Assembly: GCA_032988165.1 (NCBI GenBank)
Contig: JANTQF010000145.1
Coordinates: 19,255 to 83,254, forward strand
Reading direction: 5' to 3'
DNA: 64,000 nt
Source: Emmonsiellopsis sp. PD_33
Lineage: Eukaryota; Ascomycota; Eurotiomycetes; Onygenales; Ajellomycetaceae
Position 1 is the first letter of the stretch. The number at the start of each line of letters is the position of its first letter. Of the stretch, positions 48,467 through 58,146 are shown piece after piece. Both the position numbers and the translations under genes were made by a program. The notes under the pieces are model-generated. The model made no database searches. It saw nothing but the letters and a program-made list of their open reading frames with translations, and was not told the origin of the DNA.

Positions 48467-50551
48467 ATGTTCGTTCGAACCCCTCGTCTCATGTTGCTCA
48501 CGCTGGCTAACACGGTGCCCTTGCTTGCATCCTCTGTTCCAGCCATCCTCGCCGTTTCTGACGCCGACTGGCATGCTCTCAATGCAAGCGTCGAGGGCCG
48601 ACTCGGTGTCCTAAGGCCCCTTGCGGAGCCTTGTTATTTAGAGTACGACCCAGATAGCCAAACGCTACCGCATACCCCAAACCTAGAAGCCTGCCACACT
48701 GCCCTGGACAATCGGCGAAATGTCGACTTTATCTCCTCCCACACTGCCGGATATCACAATCCTTTCTATTCGACATGCATGACTAGCGGTCATGCCTGCC
48801 CGCTCACCAATTTGCCGGCAAATGCCACCGACCAGCCACTTGACGCCACGTGCTATCAGGGCAATGTGCCAGATTATTACATCGATGTGCGGACGGTCTC
48901 GGACGTTCAGGCGGGGCTAGCATTCGCTGATGCTCACAATATACCCCTCGTGGTCAGAAATACCGGGCATGATTACAAGGGGCGCAGTGCCGGAGCTCAT
49001 AGCTTGGCCCTTTGGTATGATAATAACATCTCTGCTCTCCCACTTCCATGGGGGAAATTTGGCTTCTAACTTGTTGTATTACCCAACTTCGCCCTGTATA
49101 GGACTCACAATCTCCAGCCTCCCATTCACTTGGACGAAGACTTCAAACCGGATTTGTGTGAGGAGCTGGTTGGACCTGCTATAACATATGGTGCTGGCCA
49201 GGGTTTTGCCGGCATATATGAGTTTGCTCACGAAAATGGATACATGGTAGGTGATAGGATCCCTTCTGCCCTCGAGGCACATACATCAAGTGGGCTTTTT
49301 TAGCTAATTAATTCCCTCAAGGCGATAGGGGGAGCTTGTCCAACCGTGGGCGCATCGGGGGGGTATATTACCGGAGGCGGCCATAGTCTCCTTTCCCCAG
49401 TCTATGGTCTTGGTGTTGACAATGCCATGCAAATGAAAGTTGTACTACCAAATGGAACATATGTTACCGCCAACCGGTGTCAAAACCAGGATATATTCTT
49501 TGCGCTTCGTGGGGGCGGCGGTGCCACGTTCGGTGTGATAACAGAAACCACAGCCCGCGTTATCCCTGAAGTCCCTGTGCAGGTGGGTGAGCATGTGCTA
49601 TCATTGAGCCGCCTCCCCCGTTAATGCTCTTATGCTGATGATATGCGTTTTCCATGTAAAGATGGCACTTATCGCATTCGCATCCCCGTTGACCAAGGAG
49701 GTGACAGCCCTTTTGGTAGACAACGGCGTGAAATGGGCCGAAGATGGCTGGGGAGGGTACATAAGCCCGCTGGGAGCCTCAACCAGCTTCCTGATGGCCG
49801 TCACGCCCAAACTCACGCACGAGGAAGCACTACTATCAATGAAACCACTGATAGATTTTGCCCTGCCCCTTAACAACGGCAGCCTCCCTTTCGGCGTGAA
49901 TGTGACGACCATGAACACCCACTGGGACTTCCTCCAGACCCCTGCGTTCAAATTCACGGGGAGTCTTGTCGATGGAATCTCCATCGCGCAGGCCTCCCGT
50001 CTCGTCCCGCAAGAGAACTTTGCAACTGAAGCGAAGCGGGAGGAGCTCACAGATGTGCTTGCGGATATGCTCTACGGTGTTAACATGGTTGGACCTTATG
50101 CATATTCCCTGCCCGAGTCAGACCAGCCCGGAGGTTCCGGGGAGGCATCAGTCACTCCTGCATGGGTGAGCGCCCTCACTCCCTCTCCCACGCGAACCCC
50201 GTTCTAAACTAATAAACAAAACAGAGAAAAACCATCTGGCACGTCATCACACAATCAGCCTGGGACCGAGAAGATCAACAACCCCACCCTCCCGAATTCT
50301 TCGTCGAGCGCTTCACAGAAGCTAGCGGAATGGTGGCGGCATTGCGCAAAATCACGCCCGAGGGCGGCGCCTATCAGAACGAATGCGACACCTTCGAACC
50401 AGATCATATCCAAAGCTTCTGGGGAGAGAAGAATTACAACCGCCTACTCGCGATTAAGAAGGAGGTCGACCCAAAGAATCTCATTACGTGCCATCACTGC
50501 GTCGGGGCTGATGCGGAGGATGGGCGGCTTGGTTGTTATCCACGGATATGA
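48467..50551 (+). CDS. BBE-like FAD-linked oxidoreductase, secreted
   Basis: Five exons (48467-49014, 49102-49246, 49322-49582, 49662-50165, 50225-50551) give 594 aa. An N-terminal hydrophobic segment (LMLLTLANTVPLLASSVPA) predicts a signal peptide. PCMH-type FAD domain: YYIDVRTVSDVQAGLAFADA, then NTGHDYKGRS, whose H168 is the usual 8-alpha-histidyl FAD link, and GGACPTVGASGGYITGGGHS, whose C237 sits where berberine-bridge-type enzymes carry the second covalent link. The substrate-binding half follows, and the C-terminal BBE domain closes with YNRLLAIKKEVDPKNLITCH. Bicovalent FAD oxidases of this type oxidise carbohydrates or alkaloid-like products and reduce O2 to H2O2. The substrate is unknown and no cluster partner is adjacent. 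Confidence 0.9.
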
Positions 50552-51023
50552 GGACGGTGGGTAAACTGGTTAGTTAATATTTCCAGGGGGGGGGTGGTTT
50601 CCCACTGGATGGATGCCTCGGCTGCTCCAACCTCTTTATAATAGAAAGTTCAGCGGAGTTCCCCGGAGGCAGCGCGGAGGTTATCAGTCAAACCCTCTAG
50701 TTCATCAACCTTCCAAAAACCCACGTCAGGCGGCTGACTGACTTGACCACTAACTACTCCGGCGCTCCCCTCTGGAAGCCAGCTTAGCAGGCAGGCAGGC
50801 AGGCAGATTTCGGGATTGAAATCAAGAGGAAAATAACCAGCCTGTAAGTATGAAAAGAGAATATTGCCTATATATGTGCCTATCTTCTCCTCTATATTGG
50901 GAATCTTTATATATAGAATAGACCATTGAATTTCACCACGCAATCGATGTTTAAGATTTCTATGTCCTTACTGACATGGCAGTTAGTTGATAATGTATTG
51001 ATTCAGCATAATCAACCACACAG
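50552..51023. other. intergenic region left of the transposable element
   Basis: 3' flank of the BBE-like gene with a GGCA microsatellite near 50797-50814. A 97-codon minus-strand frame at 50650-50943 has no recognisable features. Confidence 0.5.
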
Positions 51024-51032
51024 ATCTAAGCA
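51024..51032 (+). repeat. target-site duplication, left copy
   Basis: ATCTAAGCA, identical to 51873-51881, directly abuts the first base of the inverted-repeat element. Confidence 0.75.
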
Positions 51033-51872
51033 GGTTCCGTAGCTCATCGGGTGATTGGGTGGGTGCTCATTGGGTGGCCATTACCAGTAATTATTGGTAG
51101 CTAGTGGTAACTTAGGGTGCATTTTAGCTGGTCAGGTGGTCACAGTATTGTCATTCTCTGCCCAACTTAGCTCATTGGGTGGTCATGTAATTACCAGGCA
51201 ACTATAACTGGATGCTACTAGTAGGGGCTAGTAACATAAATACCTTGGCATACCTTGGCACCCGACGAGGCAGTGTATGGTATGGTAATACCACTTGTGA
51301 CATACTGCAACTAGATGCTACTAGAAGTCACTGAATATCTTAACTTTATGCTTGCAGCATCAAGCACCCATGCAGTAGAGATAAGTAACTATATCTAGTA
51401 ATATCTAGTAACTACTAGATATATTAACTTTAGTATTATACTTAGTGTGCTTGTGACAGCTAAATGCCCCATGCAGCAGAGATATATATCTGATAGTTAC
51501 TAGATATTACTAGATATAGTTACTTATCTCTACTGCATGGGTGCTTAGCTGCAGCAAGCCTACTCAGTATGATAGTCAAGATATTCAGTTACTTCCAGTA
51601 GCATCTAGATATATGGTATGGTATTGAATCTCTGTCTCATTGGGTATCATGTAATTTATTTTACTGGTTATTACTAGTTGTTTCTGGGCATTACCAGGCA
51701 TTACAGCCCAAAAAATAATTTACCACCCGATGAAGGGGGTTAATTACAAGATGACAATACTGTGACCACCCGATGAGCTGCCCAACTAGCGAATTACATG
51801 GTATTTACTGGTAATTATTGGTAATGGCCACCCGACGAGCTCCCACCCGGCCACCCGAGGAGCTATTTACCC
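51033..51872. mobile_element. 840-bp non-autonomous DNA transposon (Mutator-like MITE)
   Basis: The ends are inverted repeats: the left reads GGTTCCGTAGCTCATCGGG and the right, reverse-complemented, GGGTAAATAGCTCCTCGGG. Similarity continues inward (both arms reach GGCCATTACC and an AATTATT/AATTACC block, and later GGTCACAGTATTGTCAT). The inverted similarity extends over most of the element, so it is one long imperfect palindrome, with a perfect stem at 51363-51414/51494-51545. Exact 9-bp direct repeats flank it. A 9-bp duplication with long inverted repeats starting GG is typical of Mutator-like elements. No open frame for a transposase exists, so it would depend on an autonomous relative elsewhere. 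Confidence 0.8.
51363..51545. repeat. perfect 52-bp stem at the centre of the element
   Basis: 51363-51414 is the exact reverse complement of 51494-51545 (52/52) with a 79-bp loop. The loop contains a decayed third copy (AGCTAAATGCCCCATGCAGC and on) of the arm's outer part. The sequence is built of TAGTAACTA/TCTAGTAATA-like units. Confidence 0.85.
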
Positions 51873-51881
51873 ATCTAAGCA
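51873..51881 (+). repeat. target-site duplication, right copy
   Basis: ATCTAAGCA, identical to 51024-51032. Confidence 0.75.
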
Positions 51882-52335
51882 TGAACCTGATAGTTTAATT
51901 TCACAGTGCCACAGATTCCAGCATTTACATAAGTACGGATTTGGCCTTTCACCTTCATTCCTAGGCTTAGTTATTCACGCACACTGGGGCTAACTAACAT
52001 CTCCATTCTCTTCCCCTATCCTCTTGATATTTACAGCATGCCATGTACCCATCCAGTATAATTTCCTTTACCCTGGCTAGTTGTAATGGACGGACAGAGG
52101 CAGAGATAAATATTGTGTTTGTTGGTCATAACTGTCATGAATAAGATTAAAAACTACTATTTAACATATTTAACACAATGTGATCTGGTATCTATATATG
52201 CAATGGCATCAATCATGGGTATCATTCTCACCCTGTAACCAAATCCCCCAGACCAAACCAATAGATAATACATCCCCAGAACGAATAAGTTAATACCTAC
52301 CTCCCCCCATTACCACCCAAACAACAACCCCCCCC
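51882..52335. other. intergenic region right of the element
   Basis: A/T-rich 3' flank of the four-TM gene. No gene, no repeat recognised. Confidence 0.55.
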
Positions 52336-53487
52336 CTAAAACCCCCCCCGCCTCTCCACAACCTGAAACCCCCCCTCACTCTTCTCCGCCGCCAACAGCT
52401 CATCCAACGCCCCCTGCGCATCCCACCGCGCATCACACATATTCTCCCCCGCAAGATCAATCCACGCCTTCCACGCCTCCGAATTCGGCGCCGCATGGCT
52501 CACCCGTACCCAATCCGTCTCCCCCGCCGTGCGAATCGCATTCCACAGCGCCTGCGTGTACGTCTGCGCCGTCAGCGTGCCCAGCTCGGCGAGGTCGTAC
52601 CGTTCCAGATTCCACTGCCACTCGCGCGGCAGGAGGGCGGCGATTTGGTAGGCGCCGTTGAGGAGGACGTACGTGCAGCCTAGTGCGGCTTGCATGGTCC
52701 AGGTTGCGTTGCCCATTAGTACCACGGCGGACATTAGGAGGAATGTGCCGAGCCCGACGAGGGCGCGGAAGGCTTGGTCCGAGACTACGTAGCTGCATTC
52801 TTCGGTGCCGGTGTAGAGTTCGCGGGCGACTTCTTCCGTGCAGCGGATGATGATGAAGGCGCCCTGGCGGGTGCGGATGACGAGGTCGCCGGCGGGCACG
52901 ACGGTGCGGCGTTTGCGGACGGTGAGGTTTGGGTGCCAGAGGGAGGAGAGGCCGATGATGCTGGAGGTGAGGGAGACGGTGATGATGGCGATGACGGCGA
53001 CGCCGTCTTCGAGGAGGACGGCCCAGATGCAGAGGCCGACGGAGAGGATGAAGGAGGCGATGGCGAGGAAGGAGAGCGGGGCGAAGGGCCGCGCGTGGAT
53101 GACGCCCTTGGGGGTGCGGAGGAGGCGGTTGCGCAGGTTCTTTTCGTCGTTGAGGGTGTTTTCGTAGCCTTGCTTGTGCGTGATGCGGATCTCGCGCACG
53201 GTGAAGCGGGGCAGGCCGATGTTGTAGACGAGGTTGGCGAAGTGGTTGAGCTCGACGAGCAGGGTGCCCGAGTGGATGCTGACGATGTGCGCGGGGATGG
53301 AGGGGAGGCGGCTTGGGCGCGAGTGCTTGAGCAGGGCCTGGGGAGCGGGCAGAATCCGGGGGAGCAGACAGAGGATGGAGGCCGTCAGGGGCTGCGAGTG
53401 CGCGGACATTGCGCTCTCGCCGATAACGGCCAGCAGGCTGACGATGTCGAGGCTCCAGTCATCGCGGTTTTGGGGGAATCGGAGCAT
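52336..53487 (-). CDS. fungal multi-pass membrane protein of unknown function
   Basis: Single exon, 383 aa from ATG 53487 (MLRFPQNRDDW); the 14 codons open upstream contain no other ATG. Four hydrophobic segments are visible: FLAIASFILSVGLCIWAVLL, VAVIAIITVSLTSSIIGL, ALVGLGTFLLMSAVVLM and AALGCTYVLLNGAYQIAALL, at about residues 150-280. The soluble N-terminal half includes SLLAVIGESAMSAHSQPLTA, and the C-terminal about 100 residues contain Trp-rich helices (NLERYDLAELGTLTAQTYTQ). I do not recognise a named family; similar proteins in fungi are usually annotated as hypothetical. It is divergent from the adenosine deaminase gene, with about 560 bp between starts. The coding strand becomes a run of G near the stop codon. 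Confidence 0.75.
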   Translation of the reverse strand: MLRFPQNRDDWSLDIVSLLAVIGESAMSAHSQPLTASILCLLPRILPAPQALLKHSRPSRLPSIPAHIVSIHSGTLLVELNHFANLVYNIGLPRFTVREIRITHKQGYENTLNDEKNLRNRLLRTPKGVIHARPFAPLSFLAIASFILSVGLCIWAVLLEDGVAVIAIITVSLTSSIIGLSSLWHPNLTVRKRRTVVPAGDLVIRTRQGAFIIIRCTEEVARELYTGTEECSYVVSDQAFRALVGLGTFLLMSAVVLMGNATWTMQAALGCTYVLLNGAYQIAALLPREWQWNLERYDLAELGTLTAQTYTQALWNAIRTAGETDWVRVSHAAPNSEAWKAWIDLAGENMCDARWDAQGALDELLAAEKSEGGFQVVERRGGF

Positions 53488-54049
53488 GGATGATGCTGTA
53501 TCTGCGTATCTTGAACGGCCTAGGTTCAAGCACGCCGGAGCTGGAGTGTCGACAGCTCACGTATAGCTCATGGATGCCGCAATTGCATTCTCGTGCATTC
53601 GATAGTATCTCATCCACGGCGTCGTGATATCGATATCGATTCCAGCGGAGCCTTGTCAGCCTTTTCTGGCGGAGCTTCACGCCATTCCGCATCGACGGCC
53701 TATCAAGAGCTGGAGAAGCTGAACCCCGCCGACTGTGGCTAGTTAAGTAGTTAGTTAGTTAACTAACTTCGAGATGTTTCTTCGCCGAGTACGAGCCTCA
53801 GCCACTGCAAGACTGGACAGCCACCACGGCGTGTGAGAATCCGCGGCCAGTTGGCAATCCGACGAAGGCTTCGAGCTGCATTGTCTGACGGCGGGGAGGT
53901 TGGTTTCAGTCGATGGATAAAGCACCGCGTCCAGCACCGCCTCGTTGGGCATTCCTGTATAAATATCCGCCGACAGCCCGATAGCCAGGTAGAGGGGTAG
54001 GCAGGACTGCAAAAGACCAGCGACGGATCCCGCGTGGTTATCCGTATCG
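53488..54049. other. divergent promoter region
   Basis: 562 bp between the starts of the four-TM protein gene (-) and the adenosine deaminase gene (+), with a TTAGTTAG tandem near 53747-53762. Shared regulation is possible. Confidence 0.55.
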
Positions 54050-55875
54050 ATGAGAAAGATGGTCGACTTGCAATGGATCCAAGAATCCTTCTCCTGGCCC
54101 AAAAAGCCTATCCAGACCCAGAACCAGAACCAGAATAACCAGGGAACAAACCACGGCACCGCCCTCCCCTCCTCACCCGCCGAATACCTCTCCGCCCTCG
54201 AATCGCTGCAGACCCAAGAACGCGCGCTGGCCTACGATGCCGCCGCCATCGCCAACGCAACCCAGACAGAGCGCGACGCCGCCGCCATCTTCGACGCCAT
54301 GCGCGCCAAAGAGCGCGAACGGTCATCATCCAGCGGCCATGGCGACCACTTCCTGGCAAACGTCGACCGCATCGACGACGGCAGCAGTGATCTGATGCGC
54401 GTTGCGCGCGCGCTGCCCAAGGGCGCCCATCTACACTGCCATTTCAACACGGTGCTGCATCCGTCGTTTCTCGTGCGGCGGGCGCGGGATGTGCGGTGCA
54501 TGTATGTCCGGAGCAGCTGTTCGCTGGCCGGGGATACTAGGTTTAAGGAGGCGGCGATTACGTTCTCGGTGCTGCGCGAGGCGGATGTGCTGGCTGTCGG
54601 TGTCGGCGACGTGTTCGAGAAGGACTATACGCCGTATGCGTGGATGCGGTATTCCGACTTTCTACAGCGGTTTCCCGGCGGGCTGGAGGAGGGCGAGGAG
54701 TGGCTGGTGGGCAAGATGGTGCTGGCGGTGGAGGATGTGCATGCTGTTAACCAGACGCTGGAGGGGTGGGTGAATTTTATATACAGACCCCCCTGAAGAC
54801 CTATACTAATGCATTGCAGTGTCTGGGACCTCTTCAACCGCAGCACGCAGATGATGAAGGGCCTGTTCAACTACGAGTCCGCGTTCCGCGCGTACATCGG
54901 CGCGGCCATCGACAGCTTCGTCGCGGACAACATCATGTACGCCGAGGTGCGGCCCAACTTCTTCGACAAGTATATCGTCTCTGATGACGGCGAGACGCGG
55001 CTGGATCACCATGCCTGGCTGCGGATTATCGGCGAGGAGACGGCGGCGAAGATCCGCCAGCTGGACGCAGAGGGGGAAAAGGGGCGCTTTGTGGGGATGA
55101 AGGTGATATACTGTGCGCCGCGGAGTATCCGGCATGAGGACATGGAGTGGTGTCTGAACGACTGTATAGAGCTGAAGCAGGCGTTTCCCGACCTGATATG
55201 CGGTATCCCCCTATCCCTATCCCCCCCTATCCCCCCCTATCCCATAACCTCCCCCCCTAACACAAAGCCACAGGCTTCGACATGGTCGGCTGCGAATCCC
55301 GCGGCCACCCCCTCCGCCACTTCCACGCCCAACTCCTCGCCTTCCAGTCCCGCTGCACCGCCCTCGCCCTCCCCATCCCCTTCCTCTTCCACGCCGGCGA
55401 AACCCTCGACTCGCGCTCCCCCACCGACTCGAACCTCTACGACGCCATCCTCCTGCGCACCAAGCGCATCGGCCACGGCTACGCCCTCGCCCACCACCCG
55501 CTCCTCATGCAGCGCTGTCGCGAGCTGCGCATCGCCGTCGAGATCTGCCCGATTAGCAATGAGATACTGCATCTGTGCGCGAGCGTGGCGGCGGGGGCGC
55601 ATGTGCTGCCGACGCTGTTGGCGAATAATGTCCCCTGTGCGCTGAGTAGTGATAATCCGGCGTATTTTCGGAGTTCGTTGGGGCATGATTTTTACGCGGT
55701 GGCGGTGGGGATGGGGGTGGTGGGGTTGTTGGGGTGCAAGGTGTTGGTGGAGTGGGGGATTGAGCATTCGTGTATGGAGGCGGAGGAGAGGGCGGGGGTG
55801 AGAAGGGTGTGGGAGGGGAGGTGGAGGGGGTTTTGTGAGTGGGTGGTTAGGGAGTTTGGGGGGGTGTATTTGTGA
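54050..55875 (+). CDS. adenosine deaminase, ADGF/CECR1 type
   Basis: Three exons (54050-54765, 54820-55202, 55274-55875) give 566 aa. The metal-dependent TIM-barrel hydrolase motifs are in order: LPKGAHLHCHFN (zinc-binding H129 and H131), FLFHAGETLD (zinc His plus catalytic region), RIGHGYAL (His), EICPISNEIL and ALSSDNPA with the catalytic Asp. The helical N-terminal part (DAMRAKERE...) and MKGLFNYESAFRAYIGAAID mark the ADGF branch rather than cytosolic ADA1 or yeast Aah1. It deaminates adenosine to inosine. ADGFs are usually secreted, yet no signal peptide is seen (MRKMVDLQWIQESF). The start may be ATG 54050 or 54059. Intron 2 contains a C-rich CCCCTAT tandem. Composition swings from C-rich to G-rich along exon 3. 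Confidence 0.9.
55207..55243 (+). repeat. CCCTAT/CCCCCCTAT tandem inside an intron
   Basis: Four tandem units of C-rich runs separated by TAT at the start of intron 2 of the adenosine deaminase gene, immediately after the donor. Confidence 0.7.
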
Positions 55876-56217
55876 TTTTGGTTTTGGTTTATTTTTTGTT
55901 TGGAGGTTTGGTTGGTTTTGGGTTGGGGAGTTGGTTGGGTTTTATATACCCCTTTTTTTTTCTGATGGGTGAGGGTGGGTTTGTTTTGTATATGGATGAG
56001 ATGGGTAGAGGGCATAGAGGGATGATACTACTGTCATGAGGAAATGATAATTACTCTATCCAAATACTCGAAATTATAGATTATATAAGGGGTATAAGTA
56101 ACCGATGATAGATATGTAAATGCAGAATCCAAAACACCCACGCTCTCCCATCCACGCAATGCAAATGCAACGAAATACCAAAAGAAACCCCAAAAAGAAT
56201 GAAAAATAGAAAACACC
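55876..56217. other. convergent 3' region
   Basis: Between the 3' ends of the adenosine deaminase (+) and HET (-) genes. Strong G/T-rich strand bias over 55876-55990. No gene. Confidence 0.6.
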
Positions 56218-58146
56218 TCACCGTATCTCAACCCGCTCATACCCCAACTCCCCCCCCTCCCCCAGAAACTCCCCCTCCATCATGCCATGTATATACGACT
56301 CGCCCACCAGCGTATACCACCCCGTCCTCCCCCCACCAATCCCCTCAGCATCCTCATCCCCCCCCCTCAAAATAAACGGCGTAAACCCACCCCCCAAAAC
56401 CACCACCTGATCCCCCACCCTCACGCGCGTCTTCCCCTTCGGGCCGATCCCCATATACCCCTTCCTCGTGGTGAAAAACGCGCGATCATGCATCGTCCGC
56501 CGCAGCTCTCTCAGATACGGCTCCTTCTTCTCCGCCACGTGCGGATGCAGCAGGTACTCGAGGTCGTGGAAGAAGTCCTGCTGGAAGATGGGGATGTGCA
56601 CGGTCGTCATGCGGTCGCGGAGGAGGTAGAAGAAGTAGCGCTCCGCTTCGGAGAGGGCGGGGCGGAGGTTGGCGTTGTTGGCGATTAGCGTGCGGCAGAG
56701 GGCTTCGTTGTGGGATTGGGATTGCTTTGTGGTGCTGGTGGTGGTGGTGGTGGTGGTAGTGGTCGTACTTGGGTAGGTGGTTGTGCTGCGGGATTTCATC
56801 ATGTTGATGAGGTTGCGGAGGATGAAGTGTTCGTTGTCCGCCGTGAAGACCTCCGAGGCGTAGGTTACTGTGTCGAAGATGTGTCCGTTGACGAAGAGGG
56901 AGGTGGCTGTGCAGTGGATGTCGCCCCTTATGAGCGTGCTGAGCCGGTTGCTTTGGCGGATGAGCGGGTGCAGGGGTTTGGAGTTTGCGGACCAGTCGGG
57001 CACCCAGGACGGCATGTTTTGGATCTCCCGCGCGTTGGGCGGGTATTCGTTCGTGAGCACTTTGAGGCTCTGCTCGTCTGTGATTATGTATGCGGCGGCT
57101 TCGCGGTAGACGTCTTCGATGGCCTTGGTGTAGTCTGCTTTTATTATTGGTTTTGGTTTGGGGTTTCCAGACGCTCCATTTCCATTCCGACACATCAAGC
57201 CCAGCAGCGCAAACACTTTGTCACGGGGGTCTGAAGCTTTGGAGGAGCGGAAATGGCGTAGGAGCGTTCGGAGGCGTAAATCCCCCTTCTCAACCCTTCG
57301 TTCGATGCGGCGGATCAGCGCGATGAGGAATAGAGTTGCGGGCTGGGGCGCTCGGGATGCTCTGAACTCGTCTTGCACGATATGGTTCGCAGCGCGGTGG
57401 AATGAAGTCCAGTCCACTTGGTTGCTCCCGCATAGCACCGTGGCCTCGCAGGATACGATAATCTCCTGTATGATCCACGTCCGCGTGAAATACGGCCGCG
57501 TGAAAACATCCATAATCGAGTTCCACAGGATCGTATCGGTTGGGTCGAGCAGCTGGTTTGCACTGGCCTTTGCCGAGCGCTGCTGCGGCTGGATAATTGG
57601 GAGCTTATCGTCCTGAGATCCCTGGGCAACCCAGTTCTCGGCCAGCTTGGGTATGATCTGGAAGGCCGCGGCCGTGTGCTGCTTCTCCTCTCCAATCCAG
57701 ATCAACGCCTTGCGTGCATTGCGGTATATCTCCCGCATCAGAGAGACCTGCTGCGAGCGCTCTCGCGGGTTGTGCTGGTCGATGCAAATAGCATCTACCC
57801 AGACCAGCCTCCGCTGGCTGGCGTGTCGCAGTCGGCGCAATGCTGCCCTGAGGTTGGAGGACAGGTGGAATTCCTGCGAGCCGCATGTCACAGCTTTCAG
57901 CCCGGTGTTTCTGGCCCATTCGTAGGATAGGGCTTCATATGGCGGGGCGGTGTTCAGGGTGGTATGGTGCAGCTGCAGCGCGAGGGGGTCGCCGTGTTCC
58001 CCAGGCAGGATTTCGGCCAGTCTGATCGAGCTGGGCTGTTCCAGGGGAGTATGTCTGAAGCGCCAGGGAGCTGGAGGAATGCGTCGGGGGGGTGTTGGAT
58101 ATCGGGGGACGGTTGAGCCAGCAAGAGAGCGGAGCAGGGTCAACAT
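56218..58146 (-). CDS. HET-domain (heterokaryon incompatibility) protein
   Basis: Intronless, 642 aa from ATG 58146. The HET domain covers about residues 65-215: PPYEALSYEWA, HLSSNLRAALRRLRHASQRR, LVWVDAICIDQHNPRERSQQ and VSLMREIYRNARKALIWIGE. These are the three conserved HET blocks. HET domains are distant relatives of TIR domains and trigger cell death or allorecognition in filamentous fungi. The C-terminal 400 residues include a region typical of HET proteins (SSKASDPRDKVFALLGLM) and a poly-Thr tract (about ten Thr, encoded by ACC/ACT repeats near 56730-56770) that may vary in length. The N-terminus (MLTLLRSLAG) does not look like a prion-forming or NLR partner motif. Confidence 0.92.
   Translation of the reverse strand: MLTLLRSLAGSTVPRYPTPPRRIPPAPWRFRHTPLEQPSSIRLAEILPGEHGDPLALQLHHTTLNTAPPYEALSYEWARNTGLKAVTCGSQEFHLSSNLRAALRRLRHASQRRLVWVDAICIDQHNPRERSQQVSLMREIYRNARKALIWIGEEKQHTAAAFQIIPKLAENWVAQGSQDDKLPIIQPQQRSAKASANQLLDPTDTILWNSIMDVFTRPYFTRTWIIQEIIVSCEATVLCGSNQVDWTSFHRAANHIVQDEFRASRAPQPATLFLIALIRRIERRVEKGDLRLRTLLRHFRSSKASDPRDKVFALLGLMCRNGNGASGNPKPKPIIKADYTKAIEDVYREAAAYIITDEQSLKVLTNEYPPNAREIQNMPSWVPDWSANSKPLHPLIRQSNRLSTLIRGDIHCTATSLFVNGHIFDTVTYASEVFTADNEHFILRNLINMMKSRSTTTYPSTTTTTTTTTTSTTKQSQSHNEALCRTLIANNANLRPALSEAERYFFYLLRDRMTTVHIPIFQQDFFHDLEYLLHPHVAEKKEPYLRELRRTMHDRAFFTTRKGYMGIGPKGKTRVRVGDQVVVLGGGFTPFILRGGDEDAEGIGGGRTGWYTLVGESYIHGMMEGEFLGEGGELGYERVEIR

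Noticed and set aside
52774..53493. 239-codon plus-strand Glu/Gly/Asp/Ala-rich frame
   Set aside because: Antisense shadow of the four-TM protein; the minus-strand reading has clear transmembrane segments and an ATG.
55237..55767. Minus-strand open frame of 176 codons across the adenosine deaminase exon 3
   Set aside because: The plus-strand reading carries the conserved deaminase motifs; the antisense text is composition-driven.
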